Source: Giesbergeria sp. (GTDB taxonomy: Bacteria; Pseudomonadota; Gammaproteobacteria; Burkholderiales; Burkholderiaceae_C). From it: 64,000 bases of DNA. The DNA lies in contig JAKLLE010000009.1 in NCBI GenBank assembly GCA_023150295.1, positions 1 to 64,000 on the forward strand, in the 5' to 3' direction. Of this stretch, positions 29,939 through 40,333 are shown piece by piece. The notes below the pieces were generated by a model. That model made no database searches and was not told the origin of the DNA. It saw only the letters and a program-made list of their open reading frames with translations. Each line of letters opens with the position of its first letter. Within the stretch, counting starts at the first letter, position 1. The position numbers and the translations under genes are program-made.

Positions 29939-30510
29939 AAGAAATCGTCTTTCTAGTTGAAGGGGAAGCCGAGCGGTACCTTCTGGATGCATTTCTTCCA
30001 CGCGTACTTCCTGAAGGCATTGGCTTTCGGGTCATTCCGTTCCAGGGCAAGCAAGACATGGAAAAACGCATGGCCTTGCGGATTCGGGGATATATCAACC
30101 CGCAGGCACGCTTTCTCATTCTGCGTGACCAAGATAGCCACGCCAACTGTGTGGCGCTCAAGAATTCCTTGCTTGAGCGCTGCATTGGCACCCGGCGAGA
30201 GGCACATTGTCTCGTCCGGATTGCCTGCACCGAATTGGAGACGTTCTATCTGGCCGATCTGGCTGCTGTGTCCCAAGCGCTCGACATCCCCGGACTGGAG
30301 CGACAACAACTCAAGAGCAAGTTTCGAAACCCGGACAGTCTGGGCAGCCCGAGCATTGAGCTTCGGGCCTTGACCAAGAACCGCTATGACAAACGATCCG
30401 GATCGGCACAAATTGGTCGATATCTGGCACTGGACAACACCCGCTCGGCCAGTTTTCGTCACTTCGTGATCGGAATCCAGCGCCTGTGCGCTGACTTGCT
30501 TGCAGATTGA
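29935..30510 (+). CDS. DUF4276-like TOPRIM-fold protein, overlapping partner of the AAA ATPase
   Basis: MKEIVFLVEGEAERYLLDAFLPRVL (TOPRIM Glu motif) and FLILRDQDSHANC (DxD); ATGA overlap with the ATPase stop. Confidence 0.78.
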   Translation: MKEIVFLVEGEAERYLLDAFLPRVLPEGIGFRVIPFQGKQDMEKRMALRIRGYINPQARFLILRDQDSHANCVALKNSLLERCIGTRREAHCLVRIACTELETFYLADLAAVSQALDIPGLERQQLKSKFRNPDSLGSPSIELRALTKNRYDKRSGSAQIGRYLALDNTRSASFRHFVIGIQRLCADLLAD

Positions 30511-30605
30511 CTGGTTGTCGCAAAAGCTGACAGCTTGTTCGAGGTGGCGTAATTGGCCAGGAAATTGACACCAATCACCACAACAACACCACGGAGGAAA
30601 ACCCC

Positions 30606-30962
30606 ATGCCCCACACGGTACCCGCCTGCCCCCAATGCGGCCAAGAGAACACCTACCCCGATGGCGACAACTACATCTGCCCCGACTGCGGGCACGAATG
30701 GCCCCAGGCCGCCGCCGCCAGTGCCGACGACGAGGCCACCAGCGACGGCGTGGTGCGCGACGCCAACGGCAACCCGCTGCAGGACGGTGACGCCGTGATC
30801 CTGGTGAAAGACCTCAAGGTCAAGGGCTCCTCGTCCACGTTGAAGAAGGGCACGAAGATCAAAAGCATCCGCCTGGTGGACGGCGCCGACGGCCACAACG
30901 TGGACTGCAAGACCGACCTGGGAAGCATGCTGCTCAAGTCCGAGTTCCTCAAGAAGGCCTGA
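30606..30962 (+). CDS. PhnA/YjdM family zinc-ribbon protein
   Basis: [25 protein letters not shown] ... [45 protein letters not shown]. Confidence 0.9.
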   Translation: MPHTVPACPQCGQENTYPDGDNYICPDCGHEWPQAAAASADDEATSDGVVRDANGNPLQDGDAVILVKDLKVKGSSSTLKKGTKIKSIRLVDGADGHNVDCKTDLGSMLLKSEFLKKA

Positions 30963-30969
30963 AACCCCG

Positions 30970-31593
30970 ATGCCCGCGCCCATCGCCGTCATCGACTTCG
31001 AGACCACCGGCAGCACGCCCGCCCAGGGCGCGCGCGCCACCGAGGTGGCCATCGTGTTGGTGGAGGGCGGGCAGGTGGTGGGGCAGTTCCAGAGCCTGAT
31101 GAACGCCGGGGTGCGCATTCCGCCGTTCATCACACAGCTCACCGGCATCACCAATGCCATGGTGGCCGATGCGCCGCCGGCCGCCGAGGTCATGGCGCAG
31201 GCGCGGCAGTTTGTGGGCGATGTGCCGCTGGTAGCGCACAACGCGCCGTTCGACCGGGGCTTCTGGCAGGCCGAGCTGGCGCGTGCCGGTTGCGATGCGC
31301 CGCAGCCCTTTGCCTGCACGGTGCGGCTTTCGCGCCGCCTGTACCCCGAGGCGCCCAACCACCAGCTCGGTACGCTGGCGCGCTTTCACCAGTTGCCCAG
31401 CGCGGGCCGCGCACACCGGGCGCTGGCCGATGCGCAAGTGACGGCGGCACTGCTGCTGCGCATGCAGGAGGATCTGGTCGAGCGCTGGGGCGTGACTGCG
31501 CCGGACTTTGGTTTTTTGCTGGCGCTGCAGGCCTGCCCCAAGGCGCGGCTGGCGCGGTTTCTGCAGTCAAACACCCTGGGCATGGCGGGTTGA
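30970..31593 (+). CDS. 3'-5' exonuclease, DnaQ/epsilon-like
   Basis: IAVIDFETTGSTPAQGARATEVAIVLV ... VAHNAPFDRGFW ... HRALADAQVTAALL. Confidence 0.88.
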   Translation: MPAPIAVIDFETTGSTPAQGARATEVAIVLVEGGQVVGQFQSLMNAGVRIPPFITQLTGITNAMVADAPPAAEVMAQARQFVGDVPLVAHNAPFDRGFWQAELARAGCDAPQPFACTVRLSRRLYPEAPNHQLGTLARFHQLPSAGRAHRALADAQVTAALLLRMQEDLVERWGVTAPDFGFLLALQACPKARLARFLQSNTLGMAG

Positions 31594-31668
31594 GGCGACC
31601 GGGGCTGCACGCTGTCACGGTCTGCCGATACAGTGGAGCCCTTGTTTTATTCAACAGCAGGTGTTTCC

Positions 31669-32250
31669 ATGGTGATTCTGGTTCTGGGCCTGGTGCTCTT
31701 TCTAGGGGTGCATTCGGTGCGCATCGTGGCCGATGGCTGGCGCACGCAGATGCGTGCGCGCCTGGGCGAAGGTGCCTGGAAGGGGCTGTACTCGGTGGTG
31801 TCGATCGTGGGCCTGGGGCTGGTGGTCTGGGGCTATGGGCTGGCACGGCAGGAGCCGGTGCTGCTGTGGAACCCGCCCGTGGCCATGCGGCACATGGCAT
31901 CGCTGTTCACGCTGGTCGCGTTTGTGCTGCTGCTGGCAGCCTATGTGCCGCGCAATGTGTTCAAAGCGCGGCTGCACCACCCCATGGTGTTGGCGGTCAA
32001 GACCTGGGCGCTGGGGCACCTGATCTCCAACGGCAACCTGGCCGATGTGGCGCTGTTTGGCGGCTTTTTGCTGTGGGCGGTGCTGGACTTCCGCGCCGCG
32101 CGCCAGCGCGACCGGGCCCTGGGCACCAGCTACCCCAGCGGCACGCTGGCGGGCACCGGCATCACCGTGGTGCTGGGGGGCGTGGCCTGGGCGGCATTTG
32201 CCTTCTGGGGCCATGCGCTGCTGATTGGCATCTCGCCACTGGGACGCTAA
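31669..32250 (+). CDS. NnrU-family membrane protein
   Basis: MVILVLGLVLFLGVHSVRIVADGWRTQMRARLGEGAWKGLYSVVSIVGL. Confidence 0.85.
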   Translation: MVILVLGLVLFLGVHSVRIVADGWRTQMRARLGEGAWKGLYSVVSIVGLGLVVWGYGLARQEPVLLWNPPVAMRHMASLFTLVAFVLLLAAYVPRNVFKARLHHPMVLAVKTWALGHLISNGNLADVALFGGFLLWAVLDFRAARQRDRALGTSYPSGTLAGTGITVVLGGVAWAAFAFWGHALLIGISPLGR

Positions 32251-32281
32251 GCTGGACACCCCGACGCGCAAGGAGTTTTCC

Positions 32282-32458
32282 ATGAAAGGCAATTTTGCAG
32301 GCCTGGTTCTGGTGGTGGTGGGCAGCTTCATGCTGCTGACCAACCTGGGCATCATCGACGTGAGCGTGCGCGAGCTGCTACACACCTGGTGGCCGGTGGT
32401 GCTGATTGGCGTGGGCGTGGCCCTGTTCGTGACGCCGGAGCGCATCAAGAAGAAGTGA
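32282..32458 (+). CDS. Small two-TM protein (LiaI/LiaF-TM-like)
   Basis: MKGNFAGLVLVVVGSFMLLTNLGIIDVSVRELLHTWWPVVLIGVGVALFVTPERIKKK. Confidence 0.7.
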   Translation: MKGNFAGLVLVVVGSFMLLTNLGIIDVSVRELLHTWWPVVLIGVGVALFVTPERIKKK

Positions 32459-32526
32459 AGGCTGGACAGCCCAGCGCTGGTTTGCTATTGTATTTATAGC
32501 TACCAGCGCTTATATTCATTGCCTTC

Positions 32527-33042
32527 ATGCCCATTTCTGCCTCAAATTCCTCTGTCACCCGCGTGCCCGCCATGCTCGCACTGGCGGCGGCCTTGCTGCT
32601 GGGCGCCTGTGGCAGCGCGCCCCCGGCGCGGGTGGAGCCGTCGGCCTGGCCGGTTACGCCTTCGCTGTCGGACGAGCAGGCGCACGACATCGCCATCCAC
32701 GCACTGGGCTTGGTGGGCACGCCCTACCGCTACGGGGGCAACACGCCGGACACAGGCTTTGATTGCAGCGGCCTGATCGGCTACGTGTACCGCCAGCGCG
32801 TGGGCACACCGCCACCGCGCACCGTGGCCCAGCTGAACCAGTGGGGCCAACCCATAGACGCCAGCGAGCTGCGCACCGGCGACCTGGTGGTGTTTGGCCG
32901 GGGCCGCAGCCCCTCGCACGCAGGCATTTATGTGGGGGAGGGGCGGTTTGTGCATGCGCCCAGCACCGGCGGCACGGTGCGCCTGGACCATTTGCAGTCG
33001 CGCCACTGGTCCAACCAGAACCCGGCCTTCCGCAGGCCCTGA
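32527..33042 (+). CDS. C40-family NlpC/P60 peptidase lipoprotein
   Basis: Lipobox LLLGACGS; GTPYRYGGNTPDTGFDCSGLIGYVYRQ ... GDLVVFGRGRSPSHAGIYVGEGRFVHAP. Confidence 0.92.
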   Translation: MPISASNSSVTRVPAMLALAAALLLGACGSAPPARVEPSAWPVTPSLSDEQAHDIAIHALGLVGTPYRYGGNTPDTGFDCSGLIGYVYRQRVGTPPPRTVAQLNQWGQPIDASELRTGDLVVFGRGRSPSHAGIYVGEGRFVHAPSTGGTVRLDHLQSRHWSNQNPAFRRP

Positions 33043-33102
33043 GCGCCTGCTCTGAGCACGCGACAGCGGCCTGCAAGCCGTCCGCGCGACAATCGGGGGA
33101 TC

Positions 33103-34203
33103 ATGAACCACGTCCACCGCCCCGCCAGCGTGCCCAGCACGCACGACACCACCCGCATCGACGACACACGCATCAAGGCCGTGCGGCCCTTGATCACCCC
33201 GGCACTGCTGCAGGAATGGCTGCCCACGCCGGACAGCGCCCTGGCGCTGGTGGAAAGCAGCCGCGCCGCCATTTCGCGCGTGCTGCACGGGCAGGACGAC
33301 CGGCTCATCGTGGTGGTGGGGCCGTGCTCCATCCACGACCACGACCAGGCCATGGACTACGCCCGCCAGCTCAAGGCGCAGGCCGATGCGCTGCAGGACG
33401 ACCTGCTCGTGGTGATGCGCGTGTACTTCGAGAAGCCGCGCACCACCGTGGGCTGGAAGGGCTACATCAATGACCCGCACCTGGACGGCAGCTTTGCCAT
33501 CAACGAGGGGCTGGAGATGGCGCGCACGCTGCTGCTGGACGTTCTGGCGCTGGGCCTGCCGGTGGGTACCGAGTTTCTGGATCTGCTGTCGCCGCAGTTC
33601 ATCAGCGACCTGGTGAGCTGGGCCGCCATTGGCGCACGCACCACCGAGAGCCAGAGCCACCGCCAGCTCGCCAGCGGCCTGAGCTGCCCGGTGGGCTTCA
33701 AGAACGGCACCGACGGCGGCGTGAAGGTGGCCACCGACGCCATCCAGGCCGCGCAGTCCACCCACGCCTTCATGGGCATGACCAAGATGGGCCAGGCCGC
33801 CATTTTTGAGACGCGTGGCAACCAGGACTGCCACGTCATCCTGCGCGGTGGCAAGCAACCCAACTATCAAAAGGCCGATGTGGATGCCGCCTGCGCACTG
33901 CTGCAGGCGGCAGGCCTGCGTGAGCAGGTGATGATCGACGTATCGCACGCCAACAGCAGCAAGCAGCACCAGCGCCAGATCGTGGTGGCCCACGATGTGG
34001 CGGCCCAGATTGCCGCTGGCGATGCACGCATCACCGGCGTGATGATCGAAAGCCACCTGAACGAGGGCCGCCAGGACATCGTGCCCGGCCAGGCGCTGCG
34101 CCAGGGCGTGTCGGTGACCGACGCCTGCATCAGCATGGAACAGACCGTGCCCGTGTTGCAGGCCTTGGCCCAGGCGGTACGCACGCGCCGTGCAGGCCGC
34201 TGA
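33103..34203 (+). CDS. aroG: 3-deoxy-7-phosphoheptulonate synthase (DAHP synthase)
   Basis: VVVGPCSIHDHDQAMDYARQL ... MRVYFEKPRTTVGWKGYINDPHLDGSF ... GFKNGTDGGVKVATDAI. Confidence 0.95.
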   Translation: MNHVHRPASVPSTHDTTRIDDTRIKAVRPLITPALLQEWLPTPDSALALVESSRAAISRVLHGQDDRLIVVVGPCSIHDHDQAMDYARQLKAQADALQDDLLVVMRVYFEKPRTTVGWKGYINDPHLDGSFAINEGLEMARTLLLDVLALGLPVGTEFLDLLSPQFISDLVSWAAIGARTTESQSHRQLASGLSCPVGFKNGTDGGVKVATDAIQAAQSTHAFMGMTKMGQAAIFETRGNQDCHVILRGGKQPNYQKADVDAACALLQAAGLREQVMIDVSHANSSKQHQRQIVVAHDVAAQIAAGDARITGVMIESHLNEGRQDIVPGQALRQGVSVTDACISMEQTVPVLQALAQAVRTRRAGR

Positions 34204-34373
34204 GAGGCAGATCGCCTTTGGCCCACGGATGGCGGAACCGGAGCGAAACGGGTAGCATGACGTAAGCATTTGTGACAACACAGAATGTGAAACTGTGATG
34301 AATCCTCTGAGCCCACCTTTCACGCTGGGCCTTCCCGTCTGTGGCACCGCGCCGATGGGCGCGTGAGTAACCC

Positions 34374-37300
34374 ATGACCGACGCTCTGGATCAGCCACCA
34401 CCACCCGCCTCGCCGGAGGTACAGGATCCGGCCGAGGCCTTGCGCATTTCCGAAGAGCGCCTGACCCTGGTGGCACGCGCCACCACCGACACGGTGTGGG
34501 ACTGGAATGTGAGCACCAACGCCCTGTGGTGGGGTGGGCGCTTTCGCGAAGTGCTGGGTCTGCCGCACTACACCAAGGTGCCCCACACCGATGCCTTCGT
34601 TGCACGCCTGCACCCCGAGGACCGCGAGCGTGTGGTGTCCTCGCTGCAGGCCACCGTGCAAGGCAGCGCCGACACCTGGGAGTGCGAATACCGCATCCGC
34701 CATGAAGACGGCCACTACCTCTGGATGCTGGACCGGGGCTTTGTGATCCGCGATGCTCAAGGCCAGGCCCTGCGCATGGTGGGCGGCATGGCCGACATCA
34801 GCGAGCGCAAGCTGGTGGCCCAGGAAGAAGCCCAGGAAGCCCAGGTGCACGCCGAACTGGTGCGCGTGCAGCAGCGCATTTCGTCCCTGGAGCTGGGCCT
34901 GCCCGAGGTGCTGCAGCATGTGGCACAGACGGCACTGAACATCTGCCAGGCCGAAGGGGCCTTGCTGGAGCTGCTCGAAGGCGACCAACTGGTGGCCCAG
35001 GCGGCGGTGGGACAGCTGGTGCGCACACCCGGCAGTGCATTGCCCCTGCACAGCAGCCTGTTGTGGCCTGAACTGAGCCAAGGCAGGCCGGTGCTGTGCA
35101 ACGACACAGCCGCCCAGGGCTGGAATCTAGGGGATGACCCCCTGCGCCAGCAGGTGCGGTCGGTGCTGGCGGCACCGCTGGTGTGCGACGACACCGTGGT
35201 GGGCACGCTCAAGGCCACCTCCAGCCGCACAGACAGCTTCAGCCCCCGGCACCTGGCGCATTTGCAGATCCTGGCCCAAAGCCTGGGGGCCATGTTGCGC
35301 CTGCGCCAGGTGGCGGCGCAGTTGCGCGAATCCGAGCAGCAGTACAAGCTCCTGTTCGACATGCACCCCCAGCCCATGTGGGTGCGCGCCGACGACCCCA
35401 GCCTGCGCTTTCTGGCCGTCAATCAGGCCATGCAGGCGCAGTACGGTTACAGCGCGCAGGAACTGCTGCGCATGGGCACGGCCGACCTGTGGCTGCCCGA
35501 GGAGCGCGCGCAGCGCAGCGCCGAAGTGAGAAACTACCCCCACGACCAAGCGCATAACGGCCTGCTGCACCGGCACCGCCGCAAGGACGGCTCGGTGTGC
35601 GAGATGGAGATCTCCTCGCGCGGTATTGTCTTCAACGGCCAACCGGCGCGCCAGGTCATGGCCACCGACGTGACCGAGCGCCAGCAGACCCAGCGCGAGC
35701 TCAGCCGCCTGGCACGCGCCCAAAGCATGCTCAGCAGTTGCAACGAGGCCCTGGTGCGTGCCACCTCCGAAACCACATTGCTGCAGGAGGTATGCCGCAT
35801 GGTGGTGGAGATGGGGGGTTACCGGCTGGGTTGGGTGGGTTTTGCACAGAATGATGCACAGCGCTCCATCCAGATCGTTGCCCACGCGGGCGAGGGCAGC
35901 GACTACCTGGAGCAACTGGACCCGTCCTGGTCGGAGCACCATCCGCGCGGCCAGGGTCCGGCCGGCCTGACCGTGCGCAGCGGCCACAGCGTCATCGTAC
36001 GCGACGTGGCCAGCACCACGCTGCAGGCCGACTGGGCCGATCGCATGGTGGGTCAGGGCTTCCACGGGGTGATGGCACTGCCCCTGCGCGCGGCGGGGCA
36101 CACGTTTGGCCTGCTGTACCTGTACGCCCCTGAAGTGCTGCTCATCGGCACCGAAGAAGAGGCCTTGATGCAGCAACTGGCCGACGACCTGGCCTTTGGC
36201 ATCATGAGCCTGCGAGCACGCAGGGAACAACAGCAGTTGCAGGCCTCGGTACTCAAGATGGCTGCGGCCGTTTCGGCCACCACCGGGGCCGAGTTCTTTG
36301 TGCAACTGGCGCGCAACATGGGCGAGGCCCTGGGCGCCCAAGTGGCATGCGTGGCCCGCCTGGTTCCAGGCAGGCAGACGGGCGATGCGCCCCGGGTGCT
36401 GGCCTTGGCGCTGGTGGTGGATGGCAAGCTGTCCGACAGCGTGGAATACGCGCTGGAAGGCACACCCAGCATGGAGCTGCTGCTGCAAAAGCAATACGTG
36501 GTGCAGAGCGGGCTGTCGCAGCGCTACCCCCAGGCACCCATCGTGCAAAAGGTGCAGGCCCAGGGCTACGCCGGGCAGCAGTTGGTGGACGCCTCGGGAA
36601 AGCCCACAGGCATGATTTTTGTGCTGTTTCGCCAGCCGCTGGCCAACGCCGATTTCGTGGCCACCACGCTGCAGATTTTTGCCACCCGCGCAGGCGCCGA
36701 AATCGAACGCCAGGCCACCGATGTGCGGGTGCGGCACCAGGCCTCGCTGCTGGACAAGGCGCAGGATGCCATCGTCGAGCGTGACCTGCAGCACCGCATC
36801 ATCTACTGGAACCAGGGAGCAGAGCGCCTGTACGGCTGGAGTGCCGCACAGGCCCAGGGACGCCAGGCCGATGCCCTGATGTACGGTGACACCGCCGCCT
36901 TCGAACACGCCACCACCACGGTGCTGACCCGTGGCGAATGGTCGGGCGAGATCAGCGTGCGCCACCGGGATGGACACACCATCGAGGCCGAGGGGCGCTG
37001 GACCCTGGTGCTGGACGACAAGGGACGGCCCGAATCCATCCTGGAGATCAACACCGACATCCGCCAGCGCAAGGCCAAGGACCGCGAGATCCAGCGCCTG
37101 GCGTTCTACGACACCCTCACCGGCCTGCCCAACCGCATGCTGCTGCTGGACCGCATGCAGCATGCCCTTGGCAACGCCATACGCCAGCACCAGGGCGGGG
37201 CGCTGCTGTTCATTGACCTGGACAACTTCAAGACCCTCAACGACACCCTGGGGCACGACAAGGGCGACCTGCTGCTGCAACAGGTGGCGCAGCGCCTGAA

Positions 37301-38404
37301 CACCTGCGTGCGCAGCGTGGATACCGTGGCGCGCCTGGGCGGCGACGAGTTCGTGGTCATGCTCGAAGGCCTGAGCGCGGACGCGCAGGCGCTGGTGATG
37401 GAGGCCCGTGGCGTGGGCGAGAAGATCCTGACCCAGCTCGGCCAGCCCTACGCCCTGGCAGGCTACCACTACCGCAGCACGCCCAGCATCGGCATCGTGC
37501 CCTTCCTGGGGCCGCAGACCAGCGTGCTGGAACTGCTCAAGCAGGCCGATCTGGCCATGTACCAGGCCAAATCGGCCGGGCGCAACACGCTGCGCTTTTT
37601 CGACCCGGAAATGCAGGCGGCGGTAAGCGCCCGTGCCACCCTGGAAGACGACCTGCGCCATGCGCTGGCGTTCGAGCAGTTCTTGCTGCATTTCCAGCCC
37701 CAGGTGGACCAGAACGGCCGCTTTGTGGGGGTGGAGGCACTGGTGCGCTGGCACCACCCGGAACGCGGCCTGGTGTCCCCGCCCAGTTCATCCCGGTGGC
37801 CGAGGAAACCGGACTCATCCTGGCGCTGGGGCGCTGGGTGCTGCACTCGGCCTGCAAGCTGCTGGCGCGCTGGAAGGACGACCCGCAACTGAGCCACTTG
37901 ACGATGGCGGTCAACGTGAGTTCACAGCAGTTCCACCATGAGAACTTTGTGGACGACGTGGCACGCGCGCTGGCGGTGAATGAAGTACCGGCCGACCGAC
38001 TCAAGCTGGAACTGACCGAAAGCCTGCTTGTGGATGATTTGGACACCACCATCGCCACCATGACCACCTTGCGCACGTTGGGGGTGCGTTTTTCGCTGGA
38101 CGACTTTGGCACCGGCTATTCCAGCCTGAGCTACCTCAAGCGCATGCCGCTGGACCAGATCAAGATCGACCAGAGCTTTGTGCGCGACCTGTTCTCGGAC
38201 CCGAACGACGAGGCCATCATCAACACCATCATCGCCCTGGGCCAGACCCTGGGGCTGGAGGTGATTGCCGAGGGCGTGGAAACCACCGAGCAGCACCTGT
38301 TGCTGGTCAAGGCCGGATGCCCGGCCTTCCAGGGCTATCTGTTCAGCAAGCCCATTCCAGCTGGCACGCTGGAACGCCTGCTGCGACTGCCCGTTAATTC
38401 CTGA
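34374..38404 (+). pseudogene. PAS/GAF/GGDEF/EAL sensor protein split by a -1 frameshift near 37776-37783
   Basis: Frame 34374-37892 carries PAS, GAF and GGDEF domains and the EAL start (VEALVRWHHPERGLVSP). The rest of the EAL domain (AEETGLILALGRWVLHSACKLLARW...FSLDDFGTGYSSLSYLKRMPLDQIKIDQSF) is in frame 37796-38404. Confidence 0.8.
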
Positions 38405-38504
38405 AAAACCGCACATCCGTGCCTTGGTCCTGCTGCTGCGGGAGGTACCTGTGTGGGCGGATTTGGCGCGGCGCAGAGGTTTTCTGTAGTTGTTCTATAC
38501 AGCT

Positions 38505-38711
38505 ATTGATTTAAATAGCAGTAGTAGTAGAGCAAGTCCTTTTGTGTGGATAAGCTGCTTTTGTTCAATCCCAACAATGGCTTGCGTACGGCAAGAGTCT
38601 GTGGGTGTCACAGGGTTTGCATCCCTGCCCACCATGAACAACCTGGCAAAGCCCATCGGTTCTGTGGACAAGTGCTTTGTTGTGCCAGAAGCGTCACCAG
38701 GTTTGTCCACA
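38505..38711. repeat. Copy A of an intergenic element with three DnaA-box-like 9-mers
   Basis: TGTGGATAA 38545, TGTGGACAA 38663, TTGTCCACA 38703; upstream TAGTAGTAGTAG. Confidence 0.6.
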
Positions 38712-38732
38712 GGCGCGAAGAAAGCACAAAGC

Positions 38733-38765
38733 AAAGCGCCACGCCTTTGGAGGGCGTGGCGCTTT
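38733..38765. terminator. Strong hairpin AAAGCGCCACGCC/GGCGTGGCGCTTT between convergent genes
   Basis: 13-bp perfect stem with 7-nt loop. Confidence 0.8.
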
Positions 38766-38803
38766 GGCACAAAGGGGATGCGGTGACTTGTGCCACCGCC
38801 AGG

Positions 38804-39403
38804 TCAGAAATGCCGGGCGTAGCGCAGTTGCAGGAAGTTCTGGCCCGGATTGGGCTTTTTCAGGCTGGCGTTGGAACTGTGCTGGATGCGCAACTGCCAT
38901 TCGTGCTCCTGCTGCGCACCATGCAGGTAGCCCACGGCCAGGTGTGAGGCAAAGTTCAGGCGCGTGCTCATTTCCTTGGTCGCGGTGATGAAGCGGGGCT
39001 TGGCATAGTTCATGCCAGTGCCCACCTCAACGAACCAAGGGCTTTGGCCCTGTGCAGGCCGCCATTGCAGGGCGGCACCGGCACCCAGCAAGGCACTGTG
39101 CGTACGGCCAGGCGTTCCCTTGGCCGACCATTGGCCCAGGTGCAGGTCCCAATGGCCCCGCACGGTGCCGCCTGCCCAGGCCGTGCTCCAGTGCTTCCAG
39201 GGCAGGGTGGTGCCCACAATCCAGGCCCGGGCATCTTCCCGTGCCATACCGGCCTGAACGTACAGCGTGGGTGTGGCTGCCACAGGGGCTTGCTGCTGCG
39301 CGGCGGCAGACCCCAGCCCACCCAGTACCAGGCCACAGGCCAGCGTGCAATGGAGTGGGAACACATGGTGGCGCCGAAGGCGCAGGGTTGGGAAGAAGGG
39401 CAT
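38804..39403 (-). CDS. pagL: Acyloxyacyl hydrolase / lipid A 3-O-deacylase PagL-like
   Basis: WFVEVGTGMNYAKPRFITATKEMSTRLNFASHLAVGYLHGAQQEHEWQLRIQHSSNASLKKPNPGQNFLQLRYARHF. Confidence 0.8.
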   Translation of the reverse strand: MPFFPTLRLRRHHVFPLHCTLACGLVLGGLGSAAAQQQAPVAATPTLYVQAGMAREDARAWIVGTTLPWKHWSTAWAGGTVRGHWDLHLGQWSAKGTPGRTHSALLGAGAALQWRPAQGQSPWFVEVGTGMNYAKPRFITATKEMSTRLNFASHLAVGYLHGAQQEHEWQLRIQHSSNASLKKPNPGQNFLQLRYARHF

Positions 39404-39537
39404 GGCTGGCGGTGTCTTTTGGCGCCGGGAACGGACGCGGAGCCAAAAAGTGTAACTCCTGGTTCGCGATCGAGGCCCGATCGTTTCCACCCACCATGGC
39501 GGGCTGTGGGCTGGCTGCGACAGCCCACTCCGGTACC

Positions 39538-40089
39538 TCAGTACATCATGCCGCCACCATGGTGGCCATGTCTGCCGTGGCCACCTTCCCGACCTCGGCG
39601 CTCGCCTTTGCCATCGCGGTGCATGCGCAAGCTGACGGCGTCAAAGCGCTGTTGCTGTTCCGGGCTCAGGGCCGCGTAGAAGGTCTTGACGGCCTCGGCA
39701 CGGCGGTCGGCCTGGGCATTGCGTTCGTTGCGCAGCGTGCGCATGCGGTCGATGCGCTCGGGCGTCTTCAGGCGGGCCCATTCCTCGCGGTCCAGCGCCT
39801 GCTGGGGGGGCTGGGGCGGTTGCATGGACTGGGTGAAGGCCTGCCAGGCGCCTTCCTGCGCGGGGGTAATCTGGAGCTTTTCCTTCAACTCGGCCATGCG
39901 CTGGGCATGGTGCTTTTGCATGCGTTCCTGGCGCCATTGCTTGCGCTGGCCGGCTTCGGCGGGGCGCTGGGCGGACAGGGTGGGTGCTTCTCCACTGGCG
40001 GGCATGGGAGCGTTCTGGGCCAGTGCAGGCAAGGTCAGCAGACCTGCCAGGGCGGTTGCAAGGGCGATGCGGCGGTGCTTGGGCAACAT
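39538..40089 (-). CDS. Spy/CpxP-like periplasmic protein with His/Gly-rich C-terminus
   Basis: Signal peptide; LKEKLQITPAQEGAWQAFTQSM; FYAALSPEQQQRFD; tail GGHGRHGHHGGGMMY. Confidence 0.75.
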   Translation of the reverse strand: MLPKHRRIALATALAGLLTLPALAQNAPMPASGEAPTLSAQRPAEAGQRKQWRQERMQKHHAQRMAELKEKLQITPAQEGAWQAFTQSMQPPQPPQQALDREEWARLKTPERIDRMRTLRNERNAQADRRAEAVKTFYAALSPEQQQRFDAVSLRMHRDGKGERRGREGGHGRHGHHGGGMMY

Positions 40090-40333
40090 GGTGGATTCCT
40101 TTCTCAGTGGTGGGCAATGGCATCCATGTGTCACTGCTTGAAAGGCAGTGTGCGCCGCGCCTGTATCGCCGCTGTGCCGTTTTGGTGAGGCTGTGTAAAG
40201 TTGTGCGATTCTTCGGTGCCCGGTGGATGCTCAATTTTTGGTAAAAATTGGCTCAAAGGCACAATGGATAAGCGCCAATAGCTATTAAATTCATAGCATT
40301 CTTGGTCGAACGACTGGATATTGAAAGGTTTGC

